The notes: a model not told the origin generated them from the sequence alone. DNA of 26,005 bases from DAOPKN01 sp035391225 (GCA_035391225.1 DAOPKN010000031.1:1-26005); one strand, 5' to 3'. Counted from the stretch's first letter, positions 1 through 9,096 are shown. Numbers and translations: made by a program.

Positions 1-385
1 CCGCGGAACTGAGTTGGCCCACGGGTTGGGAGTCGAGGGTCACCTCCACGGGATGCTGTATCCAGCCCATGTCTTCCCCCAACCTGAGCTTCAAGAAACA
101 CGAAGAGGGGGACAGTAGTTTTTGCGTGGTTTGGCTGAGTTGCGCAAGCTCCCCCCCCTCCTGGTAGGTGAGAAGCGCCTGTCGAAGCGCCGATTGGAGT
201 TCGCTGTCCCTCCATGCGGCCTGGCTCACCACCTCCGCGTAGGCCAGCAAGTGCGCCTTGGGAACCTGGCCCGCAAGGTCGAACACCAGTGGACCCATCC
301 CTTGCGCCAGGAGTAGGGTACCCAGCAAAAGTAGGATGAGTACCCCCATTTCTTTTCGGTTCTTCCGTGATCGCCCGTTTTTCAT
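1..385 (-). CDS. Secreted PEGA-type protein, 5' part only (paralogue of the FGE protein at 7312-9096)
   Basis: This reading frame is open to the window edge and gives the first 128 residues. It starts at an ATG preceded by GGAGGTG six bases upstream. A basic N-terminus is followed by a hydrophobic stretch (residues 14-27) ending in LLAQ, a clear signal peptide. The rest matches the N-terminal region of the protein at 7312-9096 almost without gaps: both have LVFxLxGxVPxxHLL, ALRQALLTYQ, LRLGEDM and VEVTLDSQPVG. That paralogue continues into PEGA, FN3-like and FGE-fold domains, so this gene probably does too, but its C-terminal part lies outside the window. It follows the caspase gene ending at 445 with a 59-bp gap and is probably the next cistron of the same operon. 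The shared N-terminal segment is not a family I can name. Confidence 0.85.
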   Translation of the reverse strand, partial: MKNGRSRKNRKEMGVLILLLLGTLLLAQGMGPLVFDLAGQVPKAHLLAYAEVVSQAAWRDSELQSALRQALLTYQEGGELAQLSQTTQKLLSPSSCFLKLRLGEDMGWIQHPVEVTLDSQPVGQLSSA

Positions 386-444
386 TTCACTCACCTCCGG
401 AAGCTTGCCCAAGAAAAAACTTCGTGTCTGGTTTCAAGATGGTC

Positions 445-2142
445 TCAATATTTCCATCTCCAATTCCGTTCGGATGTGTTGAGCAGCACAGGGTTTTGCT
501 TGTAGCCGTTTTGGGGGATTTCCCTTTCCAAGAACCGGAAAATTTCGGTTGTATCAATCCAACCGTCGGAATCCTCGTCGGCACTTCCCTCCAACCCACG
601 GGCGAAAAAGTACGTGAACACGCTGAGCCCCAAACCTTCATCCACCCACGAGGTTTGATTCCCGCGTGAAGAGGCGAGGAAAAGGAAGTTGTCTTGGATT
701 TCTTCCAATTCCCCTTCCATGGAGTCCCGGTTGAAATCAGCGATGGTCTTCACTGTTCCTCCCAGGGAGATACCCTTGATTCCCTTGCTGGACCCCCCCG
801 AGTAGCAACTGTCAAAAATCACCAGGAGGTTGCTGGAATTTTGGGCAATTTCACGGAAATAGCCTTCCAGGTCATCATCACGTAGACAGCTCGCCGTGTC
901 TAGCGTCACGTTTCCCAGGAAATCTTCTTGGAAGCTCACATCATAGGGCACCAACATTTCATCCAATCCATCTTCCTCGTCCCCGTTGTTGTCACTGGCG
1001 GTGGTTCCATGGCCAGAAAAGAAGAAAAGGACGTCCGTTTTTTGATCGACTTGGCCCAGGATCCCCGAGGAAAGGAACGATTGCATGGCTTGCTTGGTTG
1101 CCTGCTGGTTGAGAAGAACCTTTGTCTGAAGCAGGGCGTTTTCGCTGTCAGCCGAGGTTTTCAAGAGATTCGCCATTGTTTGTACGTCCTGTACGGGCGT
1201 GGAAAGAGAGAGGTTCTGGCCCGCAACAGATGGATACTCGTTGATCCCCACGAGAAATGCGAAGATTTTTCGCTGGGGTTCTATCGGGAGAGGGGTTAGG
1301 GTTCCCGAAGAAGGAGCCGGCTGGACCTGGATTTGCTGTTGGTTTTTTTTCACCGAAATGATTTCCCGGAAAAGGGTGCCATCTTGGTAGTACTGAACAA
1401 AGTGCGGACCCGATTCCAAAACAAGGGTCTCTTTCGCAGAATCCATGCGATGACCATCCAGGAACCAGTAGGGGCATGCAGGTACTTCCAGCGAAACACG
1501 GAAGGTTTGTGCAGGTCCCTGGTTGTAATAAAAATCGACCATGTTGGAAGCCCAACCCCCAGGGGTTTCGCGCTTGAAATCTTTCAAGGGATGAAGGTGC
1601 CCCAAAAGAGGATTGGTAAGGGTATACACGAGTTCAACCTCTGAATTCTTTGCCAAGGTTTCGATCTGAGCCTGGAGTTTTTCATCCATGGAGGGAAAGG
1701 CAAAAATCTGGAAAAACTCGCGGCCATGGTAGTCTCCGGAAAACCGGAAAATGCGGGGAATGGAGACGCTTTCACCCGCTTTCACCCGGGTATTCAAGTT
1801 GGGGTCTTCCACGATATCCGGCCAGAGCATGGTCATTTTTCCCTTGGCGTTGATGTGGAAAAGAACCACGTCTGCATCTTGATTGGTGGAAAAGGTGACC
1901 TTGGGATTGTATTCCCCGGAGTAGAAGATGGCAGGGTTCCCCTGGGGGGAAATGGAGATGTCAATTTCCAGGGGGGAGGGGGTGTCCGGGGAAACGACGA
2001 TTCCCCGCAGGAAATCTTCCATCAATACTTCCTGTTGTTGGGAGCCTTCTCCCACGATAACGATTTTCGTTCCGAGGCTTTCCGTGGCAAAAGCCACGGA
2101 AAGCACCAGGAGCGAACCAAGAAAAATGAAAAGCGTTCGCAT
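445..2142 (-). CDS. Secreted DUF4384-PEGA-caspase (peptidase C14) protein
   Basis: This is a 565-residue exported caspase-like cysteine protease. The start is the ATG after a GAGGGGGGATC Shine-Dalgarno region; an in-frame GTG further up lies inside that region. A signal peptide (residues 1-20) is followed by a DUF4384 domain (about 55-205), with the typical close WAxNxVDFYY-like segment. A short PEGA-like segment follows (about 215-265), then the caspase fold (about 292-565). The catalytic His378 sits in SGHG and Cys446 in DSCYSGG. The family's DNNGDEEDGLDE segment lies between them. After the core comes a 12-residue EF-hand-like loop, Asp522 to Glu533 (DEDSDGWIDTTE). It starts 14 bases after the stand-alone DUF4384 gene and resembles the lipoprotein caspase at 4157-5545. 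Cleavage of protein substrates outside the cytoplasm is inferred; metacaspase-type enzymes usually cut after Arg or Lys, but specificity cannot be read here. Confidence 0.9.
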   Translation of the reverse strand: MRTLFIFLGSLLVLSVAFATESLGTKIVIVGEGSQQQEVLMEDFLRGIVVSPDTPSPLEIDISISPQGNPAIFYSGEYNPKVTFSTNQDADVVLFHINAKGKMTMLWPDIVEDPNLNTRVKAGESVSIPRIFRFSGDYHGREFFQIFAFPSMDEKLQAQIETLAKNSEVELVYTLTNPLLGHLHPLKDFKRETPGGWASNMVDFYYNQGPAQTFRVSLEVPACPYWFLDGHRMDSAKETLVLESGPHFVQYYQDGTLFREIISVKKNQQQIQVQPAPSSGTLTPLPIEPQRKIFAFLVGINEYPSVAGQNLSLSTPVQDVQTMANLLKTSADSENALLQTKVLLNQQATKQAMQSFLSSGILGQVDQKTDVLFFFSGHGTTASDNNGDEEDGLDEMLVPYDVSFQEDFLGNVTLDTASCLRDDDLEGYFREIAQNSSNLLVIFDSCYSGGSSKGIKGISLGGTVKTIADFNRDSMEGELEEIQDNFLFLASSRGNQTSWVDEGLGLSVFTYFFARGLEGSADEDSDGWIDTTEIFRFLEREIPQNGYKQNPVLLNTSERNWRWKY

Positions 2143-2156
2143 TTTGATCCCCCCTC

Positions 2157-2732
2157 TCACCTGACAAAGAAGTAGATGATTTGGGAGGCCCAGATTGGTT
2201 TTGGAGCGCTTGGCTTGTCAGGGACCACGATAATCTTTCCCATGAATTCCTTGAAGTAGTCGATTGCGTTGCTCGAAATGGGTGGGAAGACCGTGTGGGT
2301 GAATTGTTCTCGCCAGACCTGGAAGGTCACGAACTGGTGATCGCAGGCTACGATTTGGAGGTATTCTTTCCCCCTCTTGTTTTCCACCTCGAACTTGTAG
2401 CCCTCGCGGGGTAGTGTGATCTTTTTGTTTGCCCGAACGAAATTGTCTTGATCGTAGCCATTGGGGAAAATGATGCTAACTTTTCCGTCGGGGGCAATGT
2501 CGTAGATGACTACGAAAGCATCCTTGTTCGTCCAGAAGGTTATGGTGACCTCTTCGCCCGGGTAGTACACCTTTGTCACCGGTCGATCAATTTGGATGGA
2601 AACCTCGAGATCGTTGGGGAAGTCTGGGACTACCGCGATTTTCTCCTGGGGAATGGCTTCAAAACTTTCCCCAAACCCATTCAGGACAAAGAGTAGCAGT
2701 ATAAAGAAAACGGACACGATTGTCTTTTTCAT
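2157..2732 (-). CDS. Stand-alone secreted DUF4384 protein
   Basis: A 191-residue protein made of a signal peptide (residues 1-21, MKKTIVSVFF onwards) and a single DUF4384 domain. The domain shows the family pattern: a hydrophobic strand with YYPGEEVTITF, AFVVIYDIAPDGKVSIIFPN, then YDQDNF and LPREGYKFEV, and a closing strand YLQIVA. The C-terminal WASQIIYFFVR matches the end of the DUF4384 domains in the neighbouring caspases. There is no protease or PEGA module. It lies between the PEGA gene (16-bp gap) and the caspase gene at 445-2142 (14-bp gap), so the three are probably co-translated. DUF4384 is a beta-rich domain often fused to bacterial caspases. A free copy may bind the same partner as the fused copies, but that is inference. 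Confidence 0.88.
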   Translation of the reverse strand: MKKTIVSVFFILLLFVLNGFGESFEAIPQEKIAVVPDFPNDLEVSIQIDRPVTKVYYPGEEVTITFWTNKDAFVVIYDIAPDGKVSIIFPNGYDQDNFVRANKKITLPREGYKFEVENKRGKEYLQIVACDHQFVTFQVWREQFTHTVFPPISSNAIDYFKEFMGKIIVVPDKPSAPKPIWASQIIYFFVR

Positions 2733-2748
2733 TATCCTTCACTCCCTT

Positions 2749-4146
2749 TCAAAATTTCAATGTTTTCATCTGTACTTCAAGGGTCTCGGGACGGTTTTGG
2801 CGAAGCGTCACCGTCTTGGACCAGCTCTCGTACCCTGCACTCACCAGGGTTACATCGTAGCGCCCCTCCGGCAATTCCACCGAGAAGGGCGTTAGTCCGT
2901 AGGACACCCCGTTCACGAACACTTCCGCCACGGTGTTGCTCACCAGCACTTGCAACCGTATTCCACACGGAACCAAATGCACCGGAAGAACCAGCCGTTG
3001 CTGGGGGTGCAGCTCGATTTCCCGTTCCACCGAGGTGTATCCGTCCAGCTTGACCTGTACCACGTGGCGTCCCGGTATCGGGAATATTTCCCGGTTCTTC
3101 TGCAAGATACCGTCCAGGTATACCTGCGCGTTGGACGGGAACACGTCGAATGTCAGCCGTGCCTGCGGGTTTCCCACGAACTGGATCACTTCCAGAGCCT
3201 GGTTCAGCGGTTCGTTGAAGCTCGACCCGGATACCGTGATGAGCTTGGCGTAGTTGGAGTAGCCATCCTTGAACAGGTTGATCACGTGCGTGCCGTAATC
3301 GAAGGTGTATTCCAGGGGCGTTGTGCCCACCACCTTGCCGTCCACGCGGACTTCCGCCCCCTGCGGGAACGAGTCCACCAGGATGTCTTTCTTTTCCGGT
3401 TGTGGCTGCAGGAACACGTTACGCACCACTTCGTGCCCGGAACCCACCAGCAGGTTTTCGCTGTATTCCTGGAAACCGTCCAGGCGTAACTGCAACGCGT
3501 GGGCACCTGGTGCCACGTCCATCTCGTAGGGCGTGAGTGCCACGAATTCCCCGTCGAGGTACAGGCTTGCCCCGATGGGGTAGCTCATCACGCTGAGCTT
3601 GCCGATAGGCTGGGAGTATGCGAACGAAACGTTACGCGCTTCCCATTCCATGGATGTTTGCATGCGCGACGGGAAAAACCAGAGCGGATCAGTGTGGTCC
3701 AGCTCCGGGAAAACGGGGATGGAGTCTTCCAGCAGCGTTTCGAAGTCTTGGAACAGCGTGAGCGCGGACGTGGAGGCCAGCACCATCAACCGGTACTGCC
3801 CGGGAACGGTAAACGGGGCGGTTCCTCCCATGCCGAGGGGCAGGGAGTGCGTGCGGTTTGCCGAAAGCAACGACGCCGGGTACAGTTTACTGGGGTACAG
3901 CAACCATTGCTTGCCATCCGGGGAACAGCCCACCACCGCCACGAATGCCGGGCGATTCACGTGCACCCACATCCGCAGCCACTGCCCCGAACCCAACTCC
4001 GCCGAGCCGGTTTGCAGCGTTGCACTGAGGTTGAAGTCTGTTCCGCTGGTGTGCAGGTCGATCCAGTTGGGGCACAGCTGGGAAAAACCAACGAAGGTGG
4101 CACCCATCAATAGGATAAACAAAACCCATTTTTTCATCACTGTCAT
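2749..4146 (-). CDS. Secreted DUF4384-like protein with four PEGA repeats
   Basis: This 465-residue exported protein has a signal peptide (MKKWVLFILLMGATFVGFSQ region). An N-terminal DUF4384-like domain (about 40-185) is more divergent than the neighbours' and ends in a VSFAYSQPIG segment. Four PEGA repeats of about 60-70 residues follow, each with the pattern P-x-[GN]-A-x-[VL]-x-[LV]-[DN]-G and a later [GA]-x-[HY]-x-[VL]. Recognisable cores are IGASLYLDGE, QGAEVRVDGK, SNAQVYLDGI and VAEVFVNGVS. PEGA repeats are beta-sheet modules common in surface proteins. GAGGTG lies six bases before the chosen ATG at 4146; ATGs at 4149 and 4137 are alternatives. The caspase gene ends 10 bp upstream. No catalytic motif is seen, so a structural or binding role is likely. 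Confidence 0.87.
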   Translation of the reverse strand: MTVMKKWVLFILLMGATFVGFSQLCPNWIDLHTSGTDFNLSATLQTGSAELGSGQWLRMWVHVNRPAFVAVVGCSPDGKQWLLYPSKLYPASLLSANRTHSLPLGMGGTAPFTVPGQYRLMVLASTSALTLFQDFETLLEDSIPVFPELDHTDPLWFFPSRMQTSMEWEARNVSFAYSQPIGKLSVMSYPIGASLYLDGEFVALTPYEMDVAPGAHALQLRLDGFQEYSENLLVGSGHEVVRNVFLQPQPEKKDILVDSFPQGAEVRVDGKVVGTTPLEYTFDYGTHVINLFKDGYSNYAKLITVSGSSFNEPLNQALEVIQFVGNPQARLTFDVFPSNAQVYLDGILQKNREIFPIPGRHVVQVKLDGYTSVEREIELHPQQRLVLPVHLVPCGIRLQVLVSNTVAEVFVNGVSYGLTPFSVELPEGRYDVTLVSAGYESWSKTVTLRQNRPETLEVQMKTLKF

Positions 4147-4156
4147 CATCCTCACC

Positions 4157-5545
4157 TCACTTCCAGATTACGAAATCCACGGAAGGATCCAGGATAGGCG
4201 TTTGGAAATACTGGTTCGCGGATTGCGAAACCACACCAATCTCCCGGAACACGTAGTTGTGGATTTCCATTGTCCCGATATGACCATCACCATTTGCATC
4301 TGCGGCGCCATCCAGTCCTTTCAGGAAGAAGTAGGTGTAAAGGGAATGACCGAAGTTGGAGTAGAAATCCCGGGCGGTTTCGTTCCCCTTCGCAGCTGCA
4401 AGGAAGGCGAAGTTGGAAATTCCGGAAAGATCCATTGACTTGGCCATGCTTTCAGATGTTCCCACACCCATCCCCTTTCTTCCGGTCTCGCTATCCGAAA
4501 CCCCTTGCGGAAGGGCTTTTTGTGCGGATCCCGAGAAACAGGAATCGAAGATGAAGGTCACGGTGCGGGCTTTCGTCGAGAGCTTTTGGATGTATTGTGC
4601 GATTTCGTCATCGAAAATGGCGGTACCGAATTTGTCTTCCATGGAAAAATCGTAGGGGCAGATGACTTCATCCAAGCCATCTGCTTCATCCCCGTTTCGG
4701 TCTTCCAGTTGCCCTCCGTGGCCCGAGTAGAAAAACACAATATCCTTCCCCGAGTCAGCTTGGGAAACGAGCCATTCCAACCCTTGCAAAATTCCGCTTC
4801 GCGTTGCCTGGGAATCAATCAAAACACGGATGTTGGAAGAGGGAACGTAGTACTTTTGTTCCATGAGCTGTGCAAAGCTCCTGGCATCCTCCGGTGGGGA
4901 TTTCAAGTCATCAATGTCTCCGGAGAGGTAGTTTCCCACGCCGATGGAAAGGACCAACATGCCCGTTTGCGTCGGAATGCGCGAATTGCAGTAGTACGAC
5001 GTCACATCCATCGCCCAGTCACCGTTTGCTGCTTCCGCCATTTGTCGCAAGGCATTTCCCAGCACCTGACCATTGGCAATTGTTCCCGCGTTGATCCGGG
5101 AAACCAGGCTGTTCAATAGATCCGTTCGCTTTTCACTGCCAACAATGATCACGTGCTCGGTTCCCTGGCCAGGGGTGTTCACCTCGTAGTGGTACCCCGT
5201 TCGAGGAAGAATGACCGTTTTCCTCGCCTGCAACTGGTTGTCCGTGTCGTAGGGGTTGGGAAGGAGAAGCGAAATTCCCCCATTCACGTCCACTCCAACG
5301 ACGACAGCCCACACCTTCTTGGAAGCCTTTACACGAAAGGAAATCCGGTTTCCATTCTCGTAATGTCCCCATTCCCCGCGATCACTCGAGATCTCGATGG
5401 AGAACTGCGGTACCTTGTCGGGAACCACGTCGATTAATTTCATGAACTGGGCATTTTGCTCGTGCAAGGAATTGGAGAAAAGGCACGAGGCAAGAAAGAG
5501 ACCCAGGAGTATGAACAAAAAAACCATTCGTTTCTGCCGTAACAT
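4157..5545 (-). CDS. Lipoprotein DUF4384-caspase (peptidase C14)
   Basis: A 462-residue caspase-like protease that appears membrane-anchored. The hydrophobic N-terminus ends in LASC, a good lipobox with the lipid-modified cysteine at residue 21. The start is the ATG seven bases after GGAGGG; an in-frame TTG is too close to that site. A DUF4384 domain (about 45-185, with ISLLLPNPYD and VILPRTGYHY) is followed by the caspase domain (about 195-462). Catalytic His276 lies in YSGHGG and Cys336 in DSCFSGS, with DRNGDEADGLDE between them. An EF-hand-like loop, Asp416 to Glu427 (DANGDGHIGTME), has the classical spacing of calcium-binding side chains. It is 13 bp downstream of the DUF4384-PEGA gene. 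The order DUF4384-caspase matches 445-2142, so these are paralogues. A lipid anchor would hold the protease on a membrane, but which membrane is not clear. Confidence 0.9.
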   Translation of the reverse strand: MLRQKRMVFLFILLGLFLASCLFSNSLHEQNAQFMKLIDVVPDKVPQFSIEISSDRGEWGHYENGNRISFRVKASKKVWAVVVGVDVNGGISLLLPNPYDTDNQLQARKTVILPRTGYHYEVNTPGQGTEHVIIVGSEKRTDLLNSLVSRINAGTIANGQVLGNALRQMAEAANGDWAMDVTSYYCNSRIPTQTGMLVLSIGVGNYLSGDIDDLKSPPEDARSFAQLMEQKYYVPSSNIRVLIDSQATRSGILQGLEWLVSQADSGKDIVFFYSGHGGQLEDRNGDEADGLDEVICPYDFSMEDKFGTAIFDDEIAQYIQKLSTKARTVTFIFDSCFSGSAQKALPQGVSDSETGRKGMGVGTSESMAKSMDLSGISNFAFLAAAKGNETARDFYSNFGHSLYTYFFLKGLDGAADANGDGHIGTMEIHNYVFREIGVVSQSANQYFQTPILDPSVDFVIWK

Positions 5546-5558
5546 TTTCAATCCCTCC

Positions 5559-7175
5559 TTATTGTGGTGAAACCGTCAAGGTTTCCCCTGCCACGATGGT
5601 TACTTGTTGCCGAAACCGTTCCACGCCCTTGTCCTTCAACACCAGAAGGTACAATCCTTCCTTGAGTGGAAAAAGCGTGGGAGCCCATCCTCTGAAGGCA
5701 CCATCCACGTAAACGCTTATTCCCTCGGGAGTAGGAATGTCCAAGTAACCAAGCTGCGACTCCAAAACAACAGCAAGTTCCCGGTTTTCACCGGGCAACA
5801 AATCCAGTTGCTGGATCGAGATTCCGAAGTTTTCCTTTTCGATTTTCAGTTCAAACGTTCCGCTACCAAGCGAAAGCGACAACGGGGTTTTCCCACGGGA
5901 GAACCCGTTGATGTACACCGTTGCCTCGGACGGATCGCTCAAGATGGTCAACGTTGCTCGCATGGGCATTAACTCGATGGATACCGGGGGGTTTGTTCCA
6001 GGAGACAGTTGCACCAAGCGCTCCACGGAGTGGTATCCTTGGGCTTCCACCAACAGCGGGTAGCTTCCAGGGGGTAGTTCGCATTGCAACAACCCATTTT
6101 GAGGTTCCATCCAGTCTTTTCCCATTTTGACAAGAGCGTTCGAGGGAAAGACTTGGATCGTAAGGGAAGCCACCTGGGGGTCCAGGTTCACTTCAAGCGT
6201 CCTCGTTTCCCCCGAGGAAACGGAGACTTTCCCCGAAAAAGTTTGGAAGCCGTTTAGGCGGACTTCCACGGAGTACTCTCCCGGTACGAGGCCTTCCAAG
6301 ACCTTCTTTCCTTGTCCCAGGGCAACACCTTCGAAGAAGACGGAGGCCCGAGCGGGTTGGGGATCGATGATGATCGAGGCGGGAGAAAGAAGAGGTTCCA
6401 GGTTGAAAGAAAAGAAGCGGTGTTCACCGGGAAGGAGTACGAAAGAGAAGTCATGGGTTTTGAAACCTTGCTTGATCGCTTGTACGAAATGGATCCCGCT
6501 TGGGAGGTCCATTCGCTCCAACGGTGTCGTTTCGGAAAGGAGCACCCCATCCAGGAAAATGGACGCATCAGCCGGTGAAGAGCTCAAGGAAACTTGTCCC
6601 ACGGAGGGTGCCGGACCAACGTAAAAATGGGAAAAGGCCGTGGCAACGTCGGGGGTTGGGGAAATGGAGATCCTCGTGTCCAATGCATTTTTCATTGCCA
6701 TCACCGCACCTGGGTCAAGCTCGGGAAAAACGCTCGCCGAGAATTGGCGTTTCCACGAGTCATACTCGGGAAATTGCCTCTCCGAAGCAACCACCTGGAT
6801 CCATTCCACCCCGTAGGGTTCTTCCACGACAAACTCGTAACCTTCCCTGGGCAAGGAAAGGGTTTGGCCAGCAGCAATGAAATTCCCCTGATCATATTGA
6901 TTGGGGAAGATCAGGTGGATTTCGCCGCTGGGGCTCAGGTCCCATACCAGGATGTAAGAGTCCCGGTTGGGAGAAATTTGCATGCTAACCTTTTCTCCGG
7001 GTAAGTATGAACTCCCCGCGGGGAGGTTGAGCGAAAGGCCAACATGGTACTCGCTTTGAACCACTGGGGAAACCAATAACTTGGTCACCAGTTCTTCACC
7101 TTGCCCCAAAAGGGGAAAGGCAATCCAGGAAAGACACAGCATGAAAACCAGCAGGGAAACGGACTTGTTTTTCAT
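5559..7175 (-). CDS. Secreted DUF4384 protein with five PEGA repeats
   Basis: This 538-residue exported protein starts at an ATG five bases after a near-perfect AGGAGGTGA. The in-frame GTG at 7184 lies inside that site and is rejected. A signal peptide (residues 1-25) precedes a DUF4384 domain (about 40-190; SYLPGEKVSMQIS, IHLIFPNQYDQGNF, LPREGYEFVV, ending AFSHFYVGPAP). Five PEGA-like repeats of about 65-70 residues fill 193-538. Their cores include ADASIFLDGV, ARASVFFEGV, SNALVKMGKD, SEATVYINGF and ISVYVDGAFRGW. The 136-bp AT-rich leader (7176-7311) is longer than most spacers here. It has a TATATT near 7200 but no convincing -35, so I do not call a promoter. No catalytic residues are apparent; it is likely a surface scaffold or binding protein. 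Confidence 0.88.
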   Translation of the reverse strand: MKNKSVSLLVFMLCLSWIAFPLLGQGEELVTKLLVSPVVQSEYHVGLSLNLPAGSSYLPGEKVSMQISPNRDSYILVWDLSPSGEIHLIFPNQYDQGNFIAAGQTLSLPREGYEFVVEEPYGVEWIQVVASERQFPEYDSWKRQFSASVFPELDPGAVMAMKNALDTRISISPTPDVATAFSHFYVGPAPSVGQVSLSSSPADASIFLDGVLLSETTPLERMDLPSGIHFVQAIKQGFKTHDFSFVLLPGEHRFFSFNLEPLLSPASIIIDPQPARASVFFEGVALGQGKKVLEGLVPGEYSVEVRLNGFQTFSGKVSVSSGETRTLEVNLDPQVASLTIQVFPSNALVKMGKDWMEPQNGLLQCELPPGSYPLLVEAQGYHSVERLVQLSPGTNPPVSIELMPMRATLTILSDPSEATVYINGFSRGKTPLSLSLGSGTFELKIEKENFGISIQQLDLLPGENRELAVVLESQLGYLDIPTPEGISVYVDGAFRGWAPTLFPLKEGLYLLVLKDKGVERFRQQVTIVAGETLTVSPQ

Positions 7176-7311
7176 TTGGGTCACCTCCTAAAATTGATTT
7201 GCCACCCAAATATACCCCTGATTTTTCCAATTTCCGCAGCCTCGTGAGAAAAAACAAATATTTTCCCAAAAAAAGTTGTTCTAATTATTTTCTGCTCCCT
7301 TTTCACCTTTT

Positions 7312-9096
7312 TCAAAAGGAACGGGCAAGTCGAAAGCCGATGTTTTCCAACGTTTCTTCGGGAGGAGCGGAAAAACGGTTGGAAACTCGGCAAAACTGCG
7401 CCGCGTCGTACCACCCGCCCCCCCGCAAAACGCGCAAGCTTCCGCTCGTGGGACCCGTTGGATTGGTTTGGTTGCCTTTTGCATATGCCTCGGGTGCATA
7501 CCAGTCGTTGCACCATTCCCACGTGTTCCCGCAAAGATCATATAGATCAAGGGAATTGGGAGCCTTTTTCCCCACGGGCTGCACCTTGCCGTTACTGTTT
7601 GATTCGAACCAACCCAGCGAGTCCAGGTCATCGCCTCCTGCAAAAGTCCATTCACCATCCAACGCGTGAGCTCCCCGTGCCACGTATTCCCATTCAGCCT
7701 CGGTAAGCAAGCGATAGCCTTCTACTCGCGAAACATCACGGGTTACGTTCCCCGAACCATCCAGGAAATTCCCCAAAGAATCGTAGGCTTTTGCCAGTCC
7801 TTCCTGCTCGCTTCGCCAGTTACAAAAAGCAATTGCATCCCACCAGCTGACAGAAGCAGCCGGGAGTTGTTCGTTTCCTGGAATGGAGGTCTGCCCGGAG
7901 AATTCCTGGAACTCCTGCTGCGTGATCTCGAACTGCCCCACCAGGAAATCGTAAGTCAGGTGCACTTGAAAGGTGGGTTTTTCGTCATCGTCTGCGAACA
8001 GGTCCGCTTCCCGTGCTCCCATGGAAAAGCTTCCCGATTGCGCCAGAACCATTTTTTCCGGGTATCTTCCTTTCGGGGTTTCCAAGAGCCAGGAGTCGCT
8101 GGTGGTTTCGTTTCCGTGCCCATCCTTGGCAACGATTTTCCAATGGTATTGCTTGTTGTACGCAAGCTCGTCGAGGGGAAACTGGTTTTGGGGGATGTCT
8201 CGAGCAAGGGTATTCCACGTTCCTTCAAGCTCGAGTAATACATCGAACACCAGGGTCTCTCCTTCCGGGTCGGTTGCCGTCCATTCCAGGGTTGCTGTCA
8301 GTTCGCGAACCGACGTTTCTGGGCCGATTTTCTGGGGTGCATCGGGGGGGAAGTTTCGTTCCAGGATGACCGTTTGCACGAGGGTTTTCCCCTTTTCGGG
8401 AAAGTTGAGGGTGTTTTCGTTGCGGTTGTATCCCACAGCTTCGAAGGTAAACGTGTAGGAAAAGCCTACCTCCAGGGATACTTTGATCGGGGTGGTCTCT
8501 CCCTGTTTTTCCCCATCGATCCACACGTTGGCGCCCTGTGGTATGGTGTTGAGCGTGACGCTACGTTTCGCGCGAGAAAGGAAAACGGGGAGTTCAATGA
8601 TGGCATAGGGTTGCGGAAGTAGGATATTTGTGGTGTAGAGCTGAGTTACGGGGGAATCGAAGCTCAAAGCGTGCGTTCCAGGGTCCACGTGCTGGATCAC
8701 AAGCCCCGTCGGGCCGAGATAGCCCACCGGTTGGGAGTCGAGTGTCACCTCCACGGGACGTTGTAGCCAAGCCATGTCTTCCCCCAATCGGAGCTTGAAA
8801 AAACCGGAAGAGGGGGCCAGCAGGTTCCTCGTTGTTTGGGTGAGCTGCTGGAGGTTTCCATCCCCCTGGTAGGTGAGAAGCGCTTGACGTAAGGCACCTT
8901 CGAGCTTGGTGTCCTTCCAAGATGCCTGGCCAACCAGCTTGGAGTAATTCAGCAGGTGAGAAGCCGGAACCCTGCCCACCAGCTCAAACACCAGGGTGGG
9001 AAAATCTTGGCTGAACAGGATGGCAGGTAAAAAAAGGAGAAGAAAAAAGGGAACGAATTTTCTCCATTTCGCCCATTTCCTTGGGAATCCGTTCAT
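7312..9096 (-). CDS. Secreted PEGA / FN3-like / FGE-fold (C-type lectin-like) protein
   Basis: A 594-residue exported protein. GAGGTG six bases before the ATG fixes the start, and a long in-frame upstream extension is rejected because it precedes a clean signal peptide (residues 1-30). Domains in order: an N-terminal segment shared with the partial gene at 1-385; PEGA-like modules at about 112-170 and 178-245; an FN3-like domain at about 258-342 (LEWTATDPEGETLVFDV, HWKIVAKDGHGNE); and an FGE-sulfatase domain (PF03781 type) at about 346-594. The last carries WWDAIAFCNW, GYRLLTEAEWEYVARG and GNTWEWCNDW. In true formylglycine-generating enzymes the C-terminal core holds two copper-binding cysteines. 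Here RGGGWYDAAQFCR keeps only the second (Cys569), so oxidase activity is unlikely and ligand binding more plausible. It follows the lipoprotein gene by 68 bp. Confidence 0.9.
   Translation of the reverse strand: MNGFPRKWAKWRKFVPFFLLLFLPAILFSQDFPTLVFELVGRVPASHLLNYSKLVGQASWKDTKLEGALRQALLTYQGDGNLQQLTQTTRNLLAPSSGFFKLRLGEDMAWLQRPVEVTLDSQPVGYLGPTGLVIQHVDPGTHALSFDSPVTQLYTTNILLPQPYAIIELPVFLSRAKRSVTLNTIPQGANVWIDGEKQGETTPIKVSLEVGFSYTFTFEAVGYNRNENTLNFPEKGKTLVQTVILERNFPPDAPQKIGPETSVRELTATLEWTATDPEGETLVFDVLLELEGTWNTLARDIPQNQFPLDELAYNKQYHWKIVAKDGHGNETTSDSWLLETPKGRYPEKMVLAQSGSFSMGAREADLFADDDEKPTFQVHLTYDFLVGQFEITQQEFQEFSGQTSIPGNEQLPAASVSWWDAIAFCNWRSEQEGLAKAYDSLGNFLDGSGNVTRDVSRVEGYRLLTEAEWEYVARGAHALDGEWTFAGGDDLDSLGWFESNSNGKVQPVGKKAPNSLDLYDLCGNTWEWCNDWYAPEAYAKGNQTNPTGPTSGSLRVLRGGGWYDAAQFCRVSNRFSAPPEETLENIGFRLARSF

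Noticed and set aside
3599..4438. Plus-strand open frame of 279 codons
   Set aside because: It runs antisense across the PEGA gene and the end of a caspase gene, both with clear domains; its product shows no family pattern.
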